Shown here: positions 34,198 through 41,692 of the stretch, one piece after another | How positions within the stretch are numbered: position 1 is the stretch's first letter | Layout of the letters: each line of letters starts with the position of its first letter | Source of the DNA: Bacteroidota bacterium | Lineage (GTDB): Bacteria; Bacteroidota; Bacteroidia; Sphingobacteriales; Sphingobacteriaceae | Assembly (NCBI GenBank): GCA_023450085.1 | Contig: JAEXHI010000030.1 | Span: 310,001 to 374,000 of the forward strand | DNA: 64,000 nt | Reading direction: 5' to 3' | Translations under genes and position numbers: made by a program | Notes under the pieces: generated by a model | Told to the model about the DNA's origin: nothing | Database searches by the model: none | The model's input: the letters and a program-made list of their open reading frames with translations, nothing else

Positions 34198-34275
34198 GTC
34201 ATTGCGAGGGACGAAGCAATCTATTTGAGTACATATCAGTTCACGCTTTAAGATTGCTTCGTGCCTCGCAATGAT
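34198..34275. repeat. Imperfect inverted repeat with GTCATTGCGAGG arms
   Basis: 25-bp arms: GTCATTGCGAGGGACGAAGC... (34198-34222) and its complement at 34251-34275, two mismatches, around a 28-nt loop. It sits 12 bp past the polA stop. The arms resemble the inner arms of the MITE-like element (GTCATTCCGAGGCACGAGG in copy C), so the two may be one superfamily. Confidence 0.85.
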
Positions 34276-34287
34276 GGCAATTACAGA

Positions 34288-37095
34288 TTAATGTGCTTCT
34301 AGCCAGTTCAGCCCTTCGCCAATCTCAATTTCAATTGGTACTTCAGTTTTTATGGCGGTCTTCATTCGATGGGTAATGATTTCTTTCACTTGTTCCTTCT
34401 CCCCTTTAATCACGTCAAAAACCAACTCATCATGTACTTGCATGGTCATTTTCGATTGTAGATTTTGTGCTGTCATATCCTTGTGGATGTTGATCATCGC
34501 AATTTTGATCATGTCGGCAGCAGAACCTTGTATTGGAGCGTTAATCGCATTTCGTTCCGCATAGCCTCTCACCGTCATATTTGCCGAATTAATGTCTCTT
34601 AAATACCTGCGACGGCCCATGATGGTTTCTACATAACCATTTTCGCGAGCAAAATTCATCGTGTCGCTCATGTAGTTTTTAATGCCTGGGTATTGGATAA
34701 AATACTGATCGATAATTTCTGCGGCTTCCTTGCGTGGAATGTTCAGGTTTTGTGACAAACCAAAGGCCGATTGTCCATAAATGATACCGAAGTTCACTGC
34801 TTTGGCATTTCTACGTTGGGTAGCGGTAACATCGGCTACTTCAATGCCATATACTTTAGCTGCGGTAGCCGTGTGAATATCAATACCATTCAAGAAGGCA
34901 TCTAACATGTTCTGTTCCTTGCTTATTTCGGCAATGATCCTCAACTCAATTTGTGAATAATCCGCAGAAAGTAAAATATGGTTTTCATCCCTAGGAATAA
35001 AAGCCTTGCGCACTTCTCTTCCCCTGTCGGTTTTAATAGGGATGTTCTGTAGATTGGGGTTGTTGGAACTCAAACGTCCTGTAGCCGCTACGGCTTGATT
35101 ATAACTGGTGTGAACCCTTCCCGTACGTGGGTTAACCAATAAAGGTAAAGCATCTACATAAGTTGATTTCAGCTTTTGCATTTGGCGGAAATCCAAGATG
35201 TCTTGTACAATGTCACTTTTAGCAGCTAAGGCAACTAATACATCTTCGCCTGTTTGGTACTGACCTGTTTTGGTTTTCTTTGCCTTGGGGTCAAGCTTTA
35301 AATGATCAAAAAGTACTTCGCCCAATTGCTTAGGAGAGGCAAGGTTAAATTTAAGTCCTGCTTTGTCGTATACATTTAGTTCTGCTTTTGTGATTTCTTC
35401 TTGTAGTTGAGCAGAATAGGTGGCTAAAGTATCGATATCGATTCTAACGCCTTCTTTTTCCATGTCTGCCAACACAAAAATCAAAGGATTCTCTATTTCA
35501 GAAGCTAGTTTTTGAGCATTTCTTTCCTGTAACATAGGCTCAAAAACATTAGCCAATTGCAAGGTTACGTCGGCATCTTCAGCGGCATAATCTACTACTT
35601 TCTCTACAGGAACATCCTTCATGTTCAATTGTCCTTTCCCTTTTGCTCCAATTAAAGAGGTGATGGAAATAGGAGTGTAGCCCAAATAGTTTTCAGATAG
35701 CACGTCCATGTTATGTCTAGTATCTGGATCAATAAGATAATGAGCCAACATCGTATCGAACAATTCGCCTTTAAGTTCAAAACCATACCATTTCAATACC
35801 AGTAAATCATATTTGATGTTCTGGCCTATTTTGGTGATGTTCTCGTTTTCAAAAACAGGCCTAAAATCTTCTAAAATGGCCAAAGTCTCTTCTTTGTCCT
35901 GTGGCGTTGGGATATAGTAGCCTTTTCCAGCTTCTATCGAAAAAGATAATCCTACCAAGTCTACCAAGTTGGAATCTATTCCTGTAGTTTCGGTATCAAA
36001 GGATATTCTTTTTTGTTGCAGTAAAAGTTCAACAAGTTCTTTTCTTTGCTCTGCCGTGTCTACCAATTGGTAATCGTGTGGTGTGTTATCAATGTTTTTA
36101 GCATCAATAGGGGTGTCAAATAAAGAAGGTTGGTTCTCTATTTCTTTGGTGGATGAAACAGCTACGGCGTTGCCAAATAAATCTTGCTGTACGGTAGCTT
36201 TGCCTTCGTTTACGGTAAAACTTTCACCAAATACACGTTTGCCAATGGTTCTAAATTCCATCTCGGCAAAAAGAGGTTCTAGTAATTCTTTGCTCGGTTC
36301 TTCAAGTAGTAGCTGCTGTTCATTAAATTCTATTGGGACATTTAAAATAATGGTCGCTAGTTTTTTAGAGATCAAGCCTTGCTCTACATGGTTTTCGATG
36401 TTTTCTTTTTGTTTCCCCTTCAGCTCATGGCTATTGGCGAAAATATTTTCCATGCTGCCATATTGCTTGATCAGCGCCTTGGCGGTTTTTTCTCCAATGC
36501 CAGGGATACCTGGTATGTTATCTACAGCATCTCCCCATAATCCCAAAATATCAATTACTTGGTCAACTCTTTCAATTTCCCATTTGGCTAATACTTCTTT
36601 TACGCCTAAAATTTCCATCTCATTGCCCATACGAGCAGGTTTGTAAATGAAAATATTATCCGATACTAATTGCGCAAAATCCTTGTCGGGCGTCATGCAA
36701 TACACCTGAAACCCTTGTTTCTCGCCTTCTTTGGCCAAGGTGCCTATAATGTCGTCAGCTTCGTAGCCATCTTTGGTGATTACTGGAATGTTAAAGCCTT
36801 CTATCAACCTAAAAATATACGGAATGGCTTTTGAAAGGTCTTCAGGCATAGCCTCACGATGTGCCTTGTAAGCTTCAAATTCTGTATGTCTTTCCGTTGG
36901 TGCTTCTGTGTCAAAAACAACGGCAATATGACTTGGTTTTTCCTTTTTAAGTACCTCTAAAAGTGTATTGGTAAAGCCCATTACGGCCGAGGTATTAATG
37001 CCTGTAGACGTAAAACGAGGGTTTTTGCTAAGGGCAAAATGTGCACGATAAATAAGTGCCATTCCATCTAAAAGGAAAAGTTTTTTGTTGCTCAT
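34288..37095 (-). CDS. polA: DNA polymerase I, with active-looking 5' nuclease, proofreading and polymerase domains
   Basis: A 935-residue PolA. The 5' nuclease has FDTEAPTERHTEF and EADDIIGTLA; the 3'-5' exonuclease keeps Exo I FDTETTG (Asp and Glu present) and YAAEDADVT, so proofreading should work; the polymerase domain shows motif A LLSADYSQIELR, motif B RRNAKAVNFGIIYG and motif C MQVHDELVFDV. It fills gaps in repair and removes Okazaki RNA primers. It stands alone with 135 bp to the divergent next gene. The 3' end is followed by an inverted repeat that could terminate transcription. Confidence 0.97.
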   Translation of the reverse strand: MSNKKLFLLDGMALIYRAHFALSKNPRFTSTGINTSAVMGFTNTLLEVLKKEKPSHIAVVFDTEAPTERHTEFEAYKAHREAMPEDLSKAIPYIFRLIEGFNIPVITKDGYEADDIIGTLAKEGEKQGFQVYCMTPDKDFAQLVSDNIFIYKPARMGNEMEILGVKEVLAKWEIERVDQVIDILGLWGDAVDNIPGIPGIGEKTAKALIKQYGSMENIFANSHELKGKQKENIENHVEQGLISKKLATIILNVPIEFNEQQLLLEEPSKELLEPLFAEMEFRTIGKRVFGESFTVNEGKATVQQDLFGNAVAVSSTKEIENQPSLFDTPIDAKNIDNTPHDYQLVDTAEQRKELVELLLQQKRISFDTETTGIDSNLVDLVGLSFSIEAGKGYYIPTPQDKEETLAILEDFRPVFENENITKIGQNIKYDLLVLKWYGFELKGELFDTMLAHYLIDPDTRHNMDVLSENYLGYTPISITSLIGAKGKGQLNMKDVPVEKVVDYAAEDADVTLQLANVFEPMLQERNAQKLASEIENPLIFVLADMEKEGVRIDIDTLATYSAQLQEEITKAELNVYDKAGLKFNLASPKQLGEVLFDHLKLDPKAKKTKTGQYQTGEDVLVALAAKSDIVQDILDFRQMQKLKSTYVDALPLLVNPRTGRVHTSYNQAVAATGRLSSNNPNLQNIPIKTDRGREVRKAFIPRDENHILLSADYSQIELRIIAEISKEQNMLDAFLNGIDIHTATAAKVYGIEVADVTATQRRNAKAVNFGIIYGQSAFGLSQNLNIPRKEAAEIIDQYFIQYPGIKNYMSDTMNFARENGYVETIMGRRRYLRDINSANMTVRGYAERNAINAPIQGSAADMIKIAMINIHKDMTAQNLQSKMTMQVHDELVFDVIKGEKEQVKEIITHRMKTAIKTEVPIEIEIGEGLNWLEAH

Positions 37096-37230
37096 TTTTT
37101 GTATATTGAGTGGATAGAAATCTTAACCTTGTAAAGTTATAGAATAAGAGCATAGCTGAAGTATATAATTTATTTTTTAGATGCTTATGTATTTTCGATA
37201 CTTTGATCATCAATAGATTAAAACAATTTT

Positions 37231-37998
37231 ATGAAATATCTTTTCTCTTTTCTTAGTCTATTGTTCTTCGCAAATTTTTCTCAAGCACAGTATCGTAAAG
37301 TGCTTGCTGTTTTGCAATTCGATAATTTTGTTAACGAGGTGAAACCCAAATATGGTACATTGGAGCAACCGCTAGAAAGTGGTGCTTTTATCAATTTGAT
37401 GGATCCTCAATTAAGAAATGCTGGCTTTGTACGCCTATTCAACTCCTATCGTTGGCCAAATGGACAAAAGATAGATTTCGCGAAAAGGGGAAGTACCAAA
37501 GGTGGAAGTAAGGGGATTGTAGACCGATATGTTTTGGTGAATCCAGAAACGAGTGATACGGTGCTGCTGTATGTAGATCCGTATAAAACGTCCAATCAAT
37601 ATTATGTGCCCAAAGGGATGATTGCATTAACACCGACGCTTCTTAAAGAAGAGATAGAGCCTGTGTTGAAACAGATTGAGGAAATTAACCAAGCAGAAGA
37701 AGGTTCCAAGTTGATTTTACATGCAGAAGACGTGATGCGCTATGTTTCTACAAATTTTGATCAAAATAAATTGATAGATAACGATAAGGTGAAACCTTTG
37801 TTGGAAGATAAAGAGGTAGATAAAATGTTGGCAGGTTATTTAATGAGAACCTACATTTTTAGTAAGTATTATGCTTTAGCCAAAGACATTGAAAAAGAAT
37901 CTGATTACGCTTTTGAGCAAATGAAAACCAACTTTAAAAAGTACATGAAGTTAAATCCCGAAACAAATACAGGGAAACTGGGTGAGTATTTGAAGTAG
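37231..37998 (+). CDS. Secreted protein, hypothetical
   Basis: A 255-residue protein with signal peptide (MKYLFSFLSLLFFANFSQA). The mature part has no motif I recognise: an N-terminal mixed region (VLQFDNFVNEVKPKYG, FVRLFNSYRWPNGQ) and a helical C-terminal half rich in Lys and Glu ending KNPETNTGKLGEYLK-like. Divergent from polA with ATACTTTG at 37198-37205 as a possible -7-like element. Could be periplasmic or surface located. Conserved gene rank unknown. Confidence 0.65.
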   Translation: MKYLFSFLSLLFFANFSQAQYRKVLAVLQFDNFVNEVKPKYGTLEQPLESGAFINLMDPQLRNAGFVRLFNSYRWPNGQKIDFAKRGSTKGGSKGIVDRYVLVNPETSDTVLLYVDPYKTSNQYYVPKGMIALTPTLLKEEIEPVLKQIEEINQAEEGSKLILHAEDVMRYVSTNFDQNKLIDNDKVKPLLEDKEVDKMLAGYLMRTYIFSKYYALAKDIEKESDYAFEQMKTNFKKYMKLNPETNTGKLGEYLK

Positions 37999-38014
37999 GA
38001 GAGTATGATTTCAT

Positions 38015-38056
38015 CTTTGCGTTCTTTGCGATGCTCTTATTTTCTTCGCGGTTAAT
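38015..38056. repeat. CGCAAAG-family intergenic repeat
   Basis: CTTTGCGTTCTTTGCG (38015-38030) followed by TTCTTCGCGGTTAATT (38042-38057). Same words as at 24101-24192 and 61521-61620. Confidence 0.5.
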
Positions 38057-38130
38057 TCGCCAGTTATACTGTGATTGTTAATAAATGTTATCATGACAAC
38101 AACACTACATTATTTTGCGTTAATTTGAAT

Positions 38131-38811
38131 ATGAAAGTTTTAAAGCTTATTGTAGCCTTCTGTTTGTTGGTATTAGGTGCCAAAGCACAAGATGCCATAC
38201 TCATTAGCGAAGGTAATTTTGTAAAGGGCGAAATCAAAGGAACTAACTTTGAATCTGTTTTTATACAGCTGGAAGAACAAGGTGTTAAAGAATATAAAGC
38301 CAAGGATATTAAATCTTTTTTGTGGAATGGCGATACTTATGAAAGTAAACCCATTATCATCGGTAAAAAAGCAACGATTAAGTTTTTTAAATTGATAGAG
38401 GGCGGCAAGGTTAATTTATATGCCTATGGAAGTACCTCTGGAGTAGAAGAGCCAACAAGACAACCAAGAGTAAAGGCTCGTCCATCAGTGGGCCTTGGTA
38501 TGGGAACTGGTGGTGTTGGCGGCGGACTGGGCGGAGGTATCAGTATTAATTTGGGTGGACGTAGATCTGCTCCAGAGCAACCTGCAGGCGCAGCTCCAAA
38601 GCCTAAAGTTTTCTATTTTATTGAGAAGCCAGGAACAGGACCTATACAAGAAATAGCAGCTGATGGATCAAGAACGGCCGCTACCAAAGCGTTATTGCTT
38701 CAAAAACTTACAGGAGATGAGGGCTTAACGGAAAGTATCAAAGCCACTGAGTCTTTTGATGAAAAAATGTTGATTGCCTTGGTGAAATCGTATAACGAAT
38801 CAGTGAAGTAA
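38131..38811 (+). CDS. Secreted protein with glycine-rich linker, hypothetical
   Basis: About 226 residues. Signal peptide (MKVLKLIVAFCLLVLGAKA), a beta-rich N-terminal domain of about 80 residues (ISEGNFVKGEIKGTNFESVF), a Gly-rich linker (GLGMGTGGVGGGLGGGISIN) followed by Pro/Ala, and a helical C-terminal part. The N-terminal half looks like a small beta domain with KVNLYAYG and is possibly surface exposed. No known family recognised. The frame is open upstream to 38071, but ATG 38131 begins the signal peptide. Confidence 0.65.
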   Translation: MKVLKLIVAFCLLVLGAKAQDAILISEGNFVKGEIKGTNFESVFIQLEEQGVKEYKAKDIKSFLWNGDTYESKPIIIGKKATIKFFKLIEGGKVNLYAYGSTSGVEEPTRQPRVKARPSVGLGMGTGGVGGGLGGGISINLGGRRSAPEQPAGAAPKPKVFYFIEKPGTGPIQEIAADGSRTAATKALLLQKLTGDEGLTESIKATESFDEKMLIALVKSYNESVK

Positions 38812-38812
38812 G

Positions 38813-39094
38813 CTAAGCTCTATCCGAATGTCCCAAAGATTTTTCGGGGCAAGCAATATCTCTAAACAGCTGCTTCAGCTCCTTAATCTCTGGAAATCGT
38901 CCTTTGGTCTTGCGGTCAAAAATCAAATCGTCGTTAACAGAAATGATAAATGTTCCACTAGTTTCGCTTGGCTTTAGGGTAACACCACCAAGCTCTCCAG
39001 AAAAAGTACTGAGTAGCTCTTGCGCAAAATAAGCAGAACGTAACATCCAGCCACATTTTGGGCAATATTCTATGGTAACAATAGGTTTTTGCAT
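38813..39094 (-). CDS. SelT/SelW/SelH (Rdx) family redox protein
   Basis: A 93-residue thioredoxin-like protein: VTIEYCPKCGWMLRSAYFAQ holds the redox C-x2-C motif in place of the Cys-x2-Sec of selenoproteins. The rest is a compact alpha/beta domain (GVTLKPSETSGTFIISVNDD). The family binds glutathione and thiol partners. It converges with the previous gene, leaving 1 bp between stop codons. Confidence 0.85.
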   Translation of the reverse strand: MQKPIVTIEYCPKCGWMLRSAYFAQELLSTFSGELGGVTLKPSETSGTFIISVNDDLIFDRKTKGRFPEIKELKQLFRDIACPEKSLGHSDRA

Positions 39095-39180
39095 AAAAAT
39101 ATTTATAAATATGAAGCTTTAAAACTGCCGCTGAAATAAATCTAATACGTTCAAGAACCAACTTAAGAAAGCTCTAAAAC

Positions 39181-39280
39181 CTTTGCGTCACTTTGCGGTA
39201 ACTTCGATAACCTTAGCGGTAAAACGGGTAAAGCTTCTAAACGCAAAGAAAATAAGAGGTTTTCGCTAAGAACGCAAAGT
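39181..39280. repeat. CGCAAAG-family intergenic repeat, inverted arms
   Basis: CTTTGCGTCACTTTGCGGTAA at the left and TTTTCGCTAAGAACGCAAAG at the right, with CCTTAGCGGTAAAACGGG between, giving an imperfect hairpin. It lies in the 192-bp gap between the Rdx protein and the AhpD-like gene; no gene there. Confidence 0.6.
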
Positions 39281-39286
39281 CTAAAA

Positions 39287-39628
39287 TTATTGCTGCAAAT
39301 CATCCCAAAACTCTACGGCTCTGCGATAGTGTGGAATAACAATAGAACCACCAACTAAATTCGCAATCATGAAAATTTCGTTCATCTCGTCGTTGGTAAC
39401 ACCTTCGTTATAGCATTTTTCCAAGTGATATTTAATACAGTCATCACATCTTAATACCATAGAGGCCACTAAACCTAGCATTTCCTTTGTTTTTACGTTC
39501 AAAGCACCATCTGCATAAGAGGTAGTGTCCAATGCAAAGAAACGTTTGATATTGGTATTGGCCGTTTCCATTACTCTATCGTTCATTTTTGTACGATAGC
39601 TATTAAATTCTTCTGCTAATTTTCCCAT
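39287..39628 (-). CDS. Carboxymuconolactone decarboxylase/AhpD-like protein
   Basis: A 113-residue protein. MVLRCDDCIKYHLEKCYNEG has the C-x2-C-x3-H motif of AhpD and related alkylhydroperoxidases; helices before and after match (LNVKTKEMLGLVASM). It could reduce peroxides or be a CMD-type enzyme of unclear substrate. Cytoplasmic. Same strand as and 91 bp downstream of the alkyltransferase-like gene. Confidence 0.88.
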   Translation of the reverse strand: MGKLAEEFNSYRTKMNDRVMETANTNIKRFFALDTTSYADGALNVKTKEMLGLVASMVLRCDDCIKYHLEKCYNEGVTNDEMNEIFMIANLVGGSIVIPHYRRAVEFWDDLQQ

Positions 39629-39719
39629 GTTATTTTTGTTTTTTGGTTGTTTAGGTGTTTTGTTTTTTGGAAAAATAGATAGGTCTAAACAACGAAAAAA
39701 CCAATCAACTAACCAACTA

Positions 39720-40046
39720 CTATAGTTCCTGCAAAGGATCCCAAAACACTTTTTTGAAATTCTTTACCTTGTCGTTTACCACAATAATGCCTTCTTCTTC
39801 CAGTAATTCCTGCATCGATGTTGGAGGCGAAAAATGAAATCGGCCAGTAAGTAGTCCGCTACTGTTCACTACCCTGTGTGCTGGAATTTTAGGTTTAGCT
39901 GAGCCTGCAAAGGCCATGGCATGTCCTACCATTCTTGAAGATTTTGCGGCACCTAAAGCTTTGGCTATGGCACCATAAGAAGTAACTCGTCCCTTAGGGA
40001 TTAACCTTACTACTTCGTAAACCTGTTCATAGAAATTGGAATCCAT
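39720..40046 (-). CDS. Alkyltransferase-like protein (MGMT fold without active Cys)
   Basis: A 108-residue protein with the DNA-binding domain of O6-alkylguanine transferases: IPKGRVTSYGAIAKALG, then SSRMVGHAM with the Arg finger (Arg38). The active-site motif reads IPAHRV (54-59): the acceptor Cys of PCHR is Ala56, so it cannot accept alkyl groups. Such ATL proteins bind O6-alkylguanine and hand it to nucleotide excision repair. The length and the absence of an N-terminal domain also fit ATL. Confidence 0.9.
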   Translation of the reverse strand: MDSNFYEQVYEVVRLIPKGRVTSYGAIAKALGAAKSSRMVGHAMAFAGSAKPKIPAHRVVNSSGLLTGRFHFSPPTSMQELLEEEGIIVVNDKVKNFKKVFWDPLQEL

Positions 40047-40210
40047 TTTTAAGTAAAAGTTTAAACCTAGTGTGCTCGTTATTTCAATTGTAGATAGAAT
40101 TGAAAATCAGCGAAGCTAAATCTAGCAAGAAGTATATTTTAAAACTATTCTTTAGACCTCTCCTCATTTTTCTCCGAATCATCGGAGCAGGCTGTTCAAA
40201 TGACGGATAG

Positions 40211-40867
40211 TTAACTAAAAGAAAACTGAATATAGTTAATGTTTTTGTCCTTTTTAAGATAGATGTTTTCGTAATGCGTTTTAATAGAAAGTACCTCGTC
40301 TACCAAGTCTGATTGATACAGGTGATCAGTGTCTTTATGGGTTCGTAATTCCAGCTCTGCCACTTTTTCCTTCGTGTAGTTGTACAATCCGTCGTTGTCT
40401 GTTTTAAGGTTGATTTTACCCCCATCACGAAGCAATACCTTATACTTTGATAAGAAAAACGGAGAGGTTAAACGTTTACGTTCTCTGCTGATTTGAGGTT
40501 GAGGGTCGGCAAAGGTGATCCAAATTTCATCAATTTCCTTTTCACCAAAGTAGTCTAGCAAATCCTCAATTTGTATGCGTAAAAAAGCAAGGTTGCTAAT
40601 GCCTTCTTCAACTCCAGTTTTGGCGCCACGCCATATCCTGTTCCCTTTTAAATCTACACCAATAAAGTTTTTTTCTGGAAATAGTTTGGCAAGGTTAACG
40701 GCATATTCGCCTTTGCCACAAGCTAACTCTACTACTATTGGATGGTCGTTTTTAAAATGATCTTTGGCCCATTTGCCCTTTAAAACTTTTCCTGCTTCTA
40801 ACTGGTATACGTTTGGAAAGGTGTTGATTTCAGCGAACTTTCTTAGTTTATCTTTTCCCACTTTCAA
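40211..40867 (-). CDS. trmB: tRNA (guanine46-N7)-methyltransferase
   Basis: A 218-residue SAM-dependent methyltransferase that modifies G46 in the variable loop of many tRNAs. Motif I is VVELACGKGEYAVNLAK, then FIGVDLKGNRIWRGAKTG, and the family motif WITFADPQPQ followed by KRLTSPFF. The PQPQ form in place of the usual PDPWPK is typical of Bacteroidota members. A gap of about 160 bp separates it from the previous gene. Confidence 0.92.
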   Translation of the reverse strand: MKVGKDKLRKFAEINTFPNVYQLEAGKVLKGKWAKDHFKNDHPIVVELACGKGEYAVNLAKLFPEKNFIGVDLKGNRIWRGAKTGVEEGISNLAFLRIQIEDLLDYFGEKEIDEIWITFADPQPQISRERKRLTSPFFLSKYKVLLRDGGKINLKTDNDGLYNYTKEKVAELELRTHKDTDHLYQSDLVDEVLSIKTHYENIYLKKDKNINYIQFSFS

Positions 40868-40977
40868 AAATTAATGCACAAAAGTAAGATTTAATTGTTA
40901 AAATGATAAGGCTGTTATGGATAGAAGGACTTTGTTTAGGGATTTATTTGTTACTTTTGAGTAAGAAAATTAGAGAT

Positions 40978-41211
40978 ATGGATGCGAGCACTTTAGATAA
41001 GAAAATTGAACTAATACAGTGGTTGTCTACCTTGGAAGATAAATCTATCATCGAAAAGCTTTTGCAATTTCGCAATCAAGAAAGTAAAGAATGGTGGAGT
41101 TCTATTTCTGTCGCGGAACAAAGCTCCATTGAAAAAGGTCTAACTGATTCTGAGGAAGGGAAGGTGCATTCTCATGCAGAAGCTAGAAAGCTTTATGAAA
41201 AATGGTTATAA
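40978..41211 (+). CDS. Antitoxin-like protein of a type II toxin-antitoxin pair
   Basis: A 77-residue acidic protein: helical N-terminus with DKKIELIQWLSTLEDKSI and a C-terminal segment IEKGLTDSEEGKVHSHAEAR typical of the small antitoxins that precede RelE/ParE toxins in Bacteroidota. ATG 40978 is the start; a frame open further upstream runs through the divergent promoter region. It overlaps the toxin start, so the two are translationally coupled. Confidence 0.85.
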   Translation: MDASTLDKKIELIQWLSTLEDKSIIEKLLQFRNQESKEWWSSISVAEQSSIEKGLTDSEEGKVHSHAEARKLYEKWL

Positions 41212-41494
41212 GGTAGTTTGGACTGCCAACGCTTTGGAAGAGTTGACGGAAACAATTGAGTATCTTAAAAATAACTTTTCAGATAAGGAAATTAAAAGAC
41301 TTGCAAAAAGAGTAGAAAATGTTGCTGAATTGATTTCTAAAAATCCATCTTTGTTCGCTAAATCTGAATTTAAAGATATCTATCGAGTGCCTATTCTTAA
41401 ATTCAACACCATGTACTATAGAGTTTTTGCGGATGAGGTTCATATCTTGTCTTTTTTTTCTAATCGTCAAGGATCTCACAGGAATAAGATTTAA
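41195..41494 (+). CDS. RelE/ParE-family toxin
   Basis: About 99 residues. KVVWTANALEELTETIEYLK opens the RelE/ParE fold, and IYRVPILKFNTMYYRVFADEVHILSFFSNRQ ends it, with the YYR and FF...R residues of the family. RelE members cut mRNA on the ribosome, ParE members poison gyrase; which applies here cannot be told. The ATG at 41195 overlaps the antitoxin stop region by 17 bp; an ATG at 41174 is also possible. Confidence 0.85.
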   Translation: MKNGYKVVWTANALEELTETIEYLKNNFSDKEIKRLAKRVENVAELISKNPSLFAKSEFKDIYRVPILKFNTMYYRVFADEVHILSFFSNRQGSHRNKI

Positions 41495-41692
41495 CTTTCT
41501 ATTTCGTTCTGATTAGAAAGTAACTATTACGGAAAACGAGGGTCTTAATAAGAAATTTAACGTTTTATTAAGATTTACGTGCCACCAAACTATTTAACTT
41601 GCGAAAAAAATTAATGATTGCATAGGGGTATGTGCAGTTCTTGCTGTCATATCATTAAAAACCATTAATTAACAACAAACCCCAACACATAA

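Noticed and set aside
36083..36646. 187-codon plus-strand frame inside polA
   Set aside because: Antisense shadow of polA; Ser-rich product typical of reverse-frame translation.
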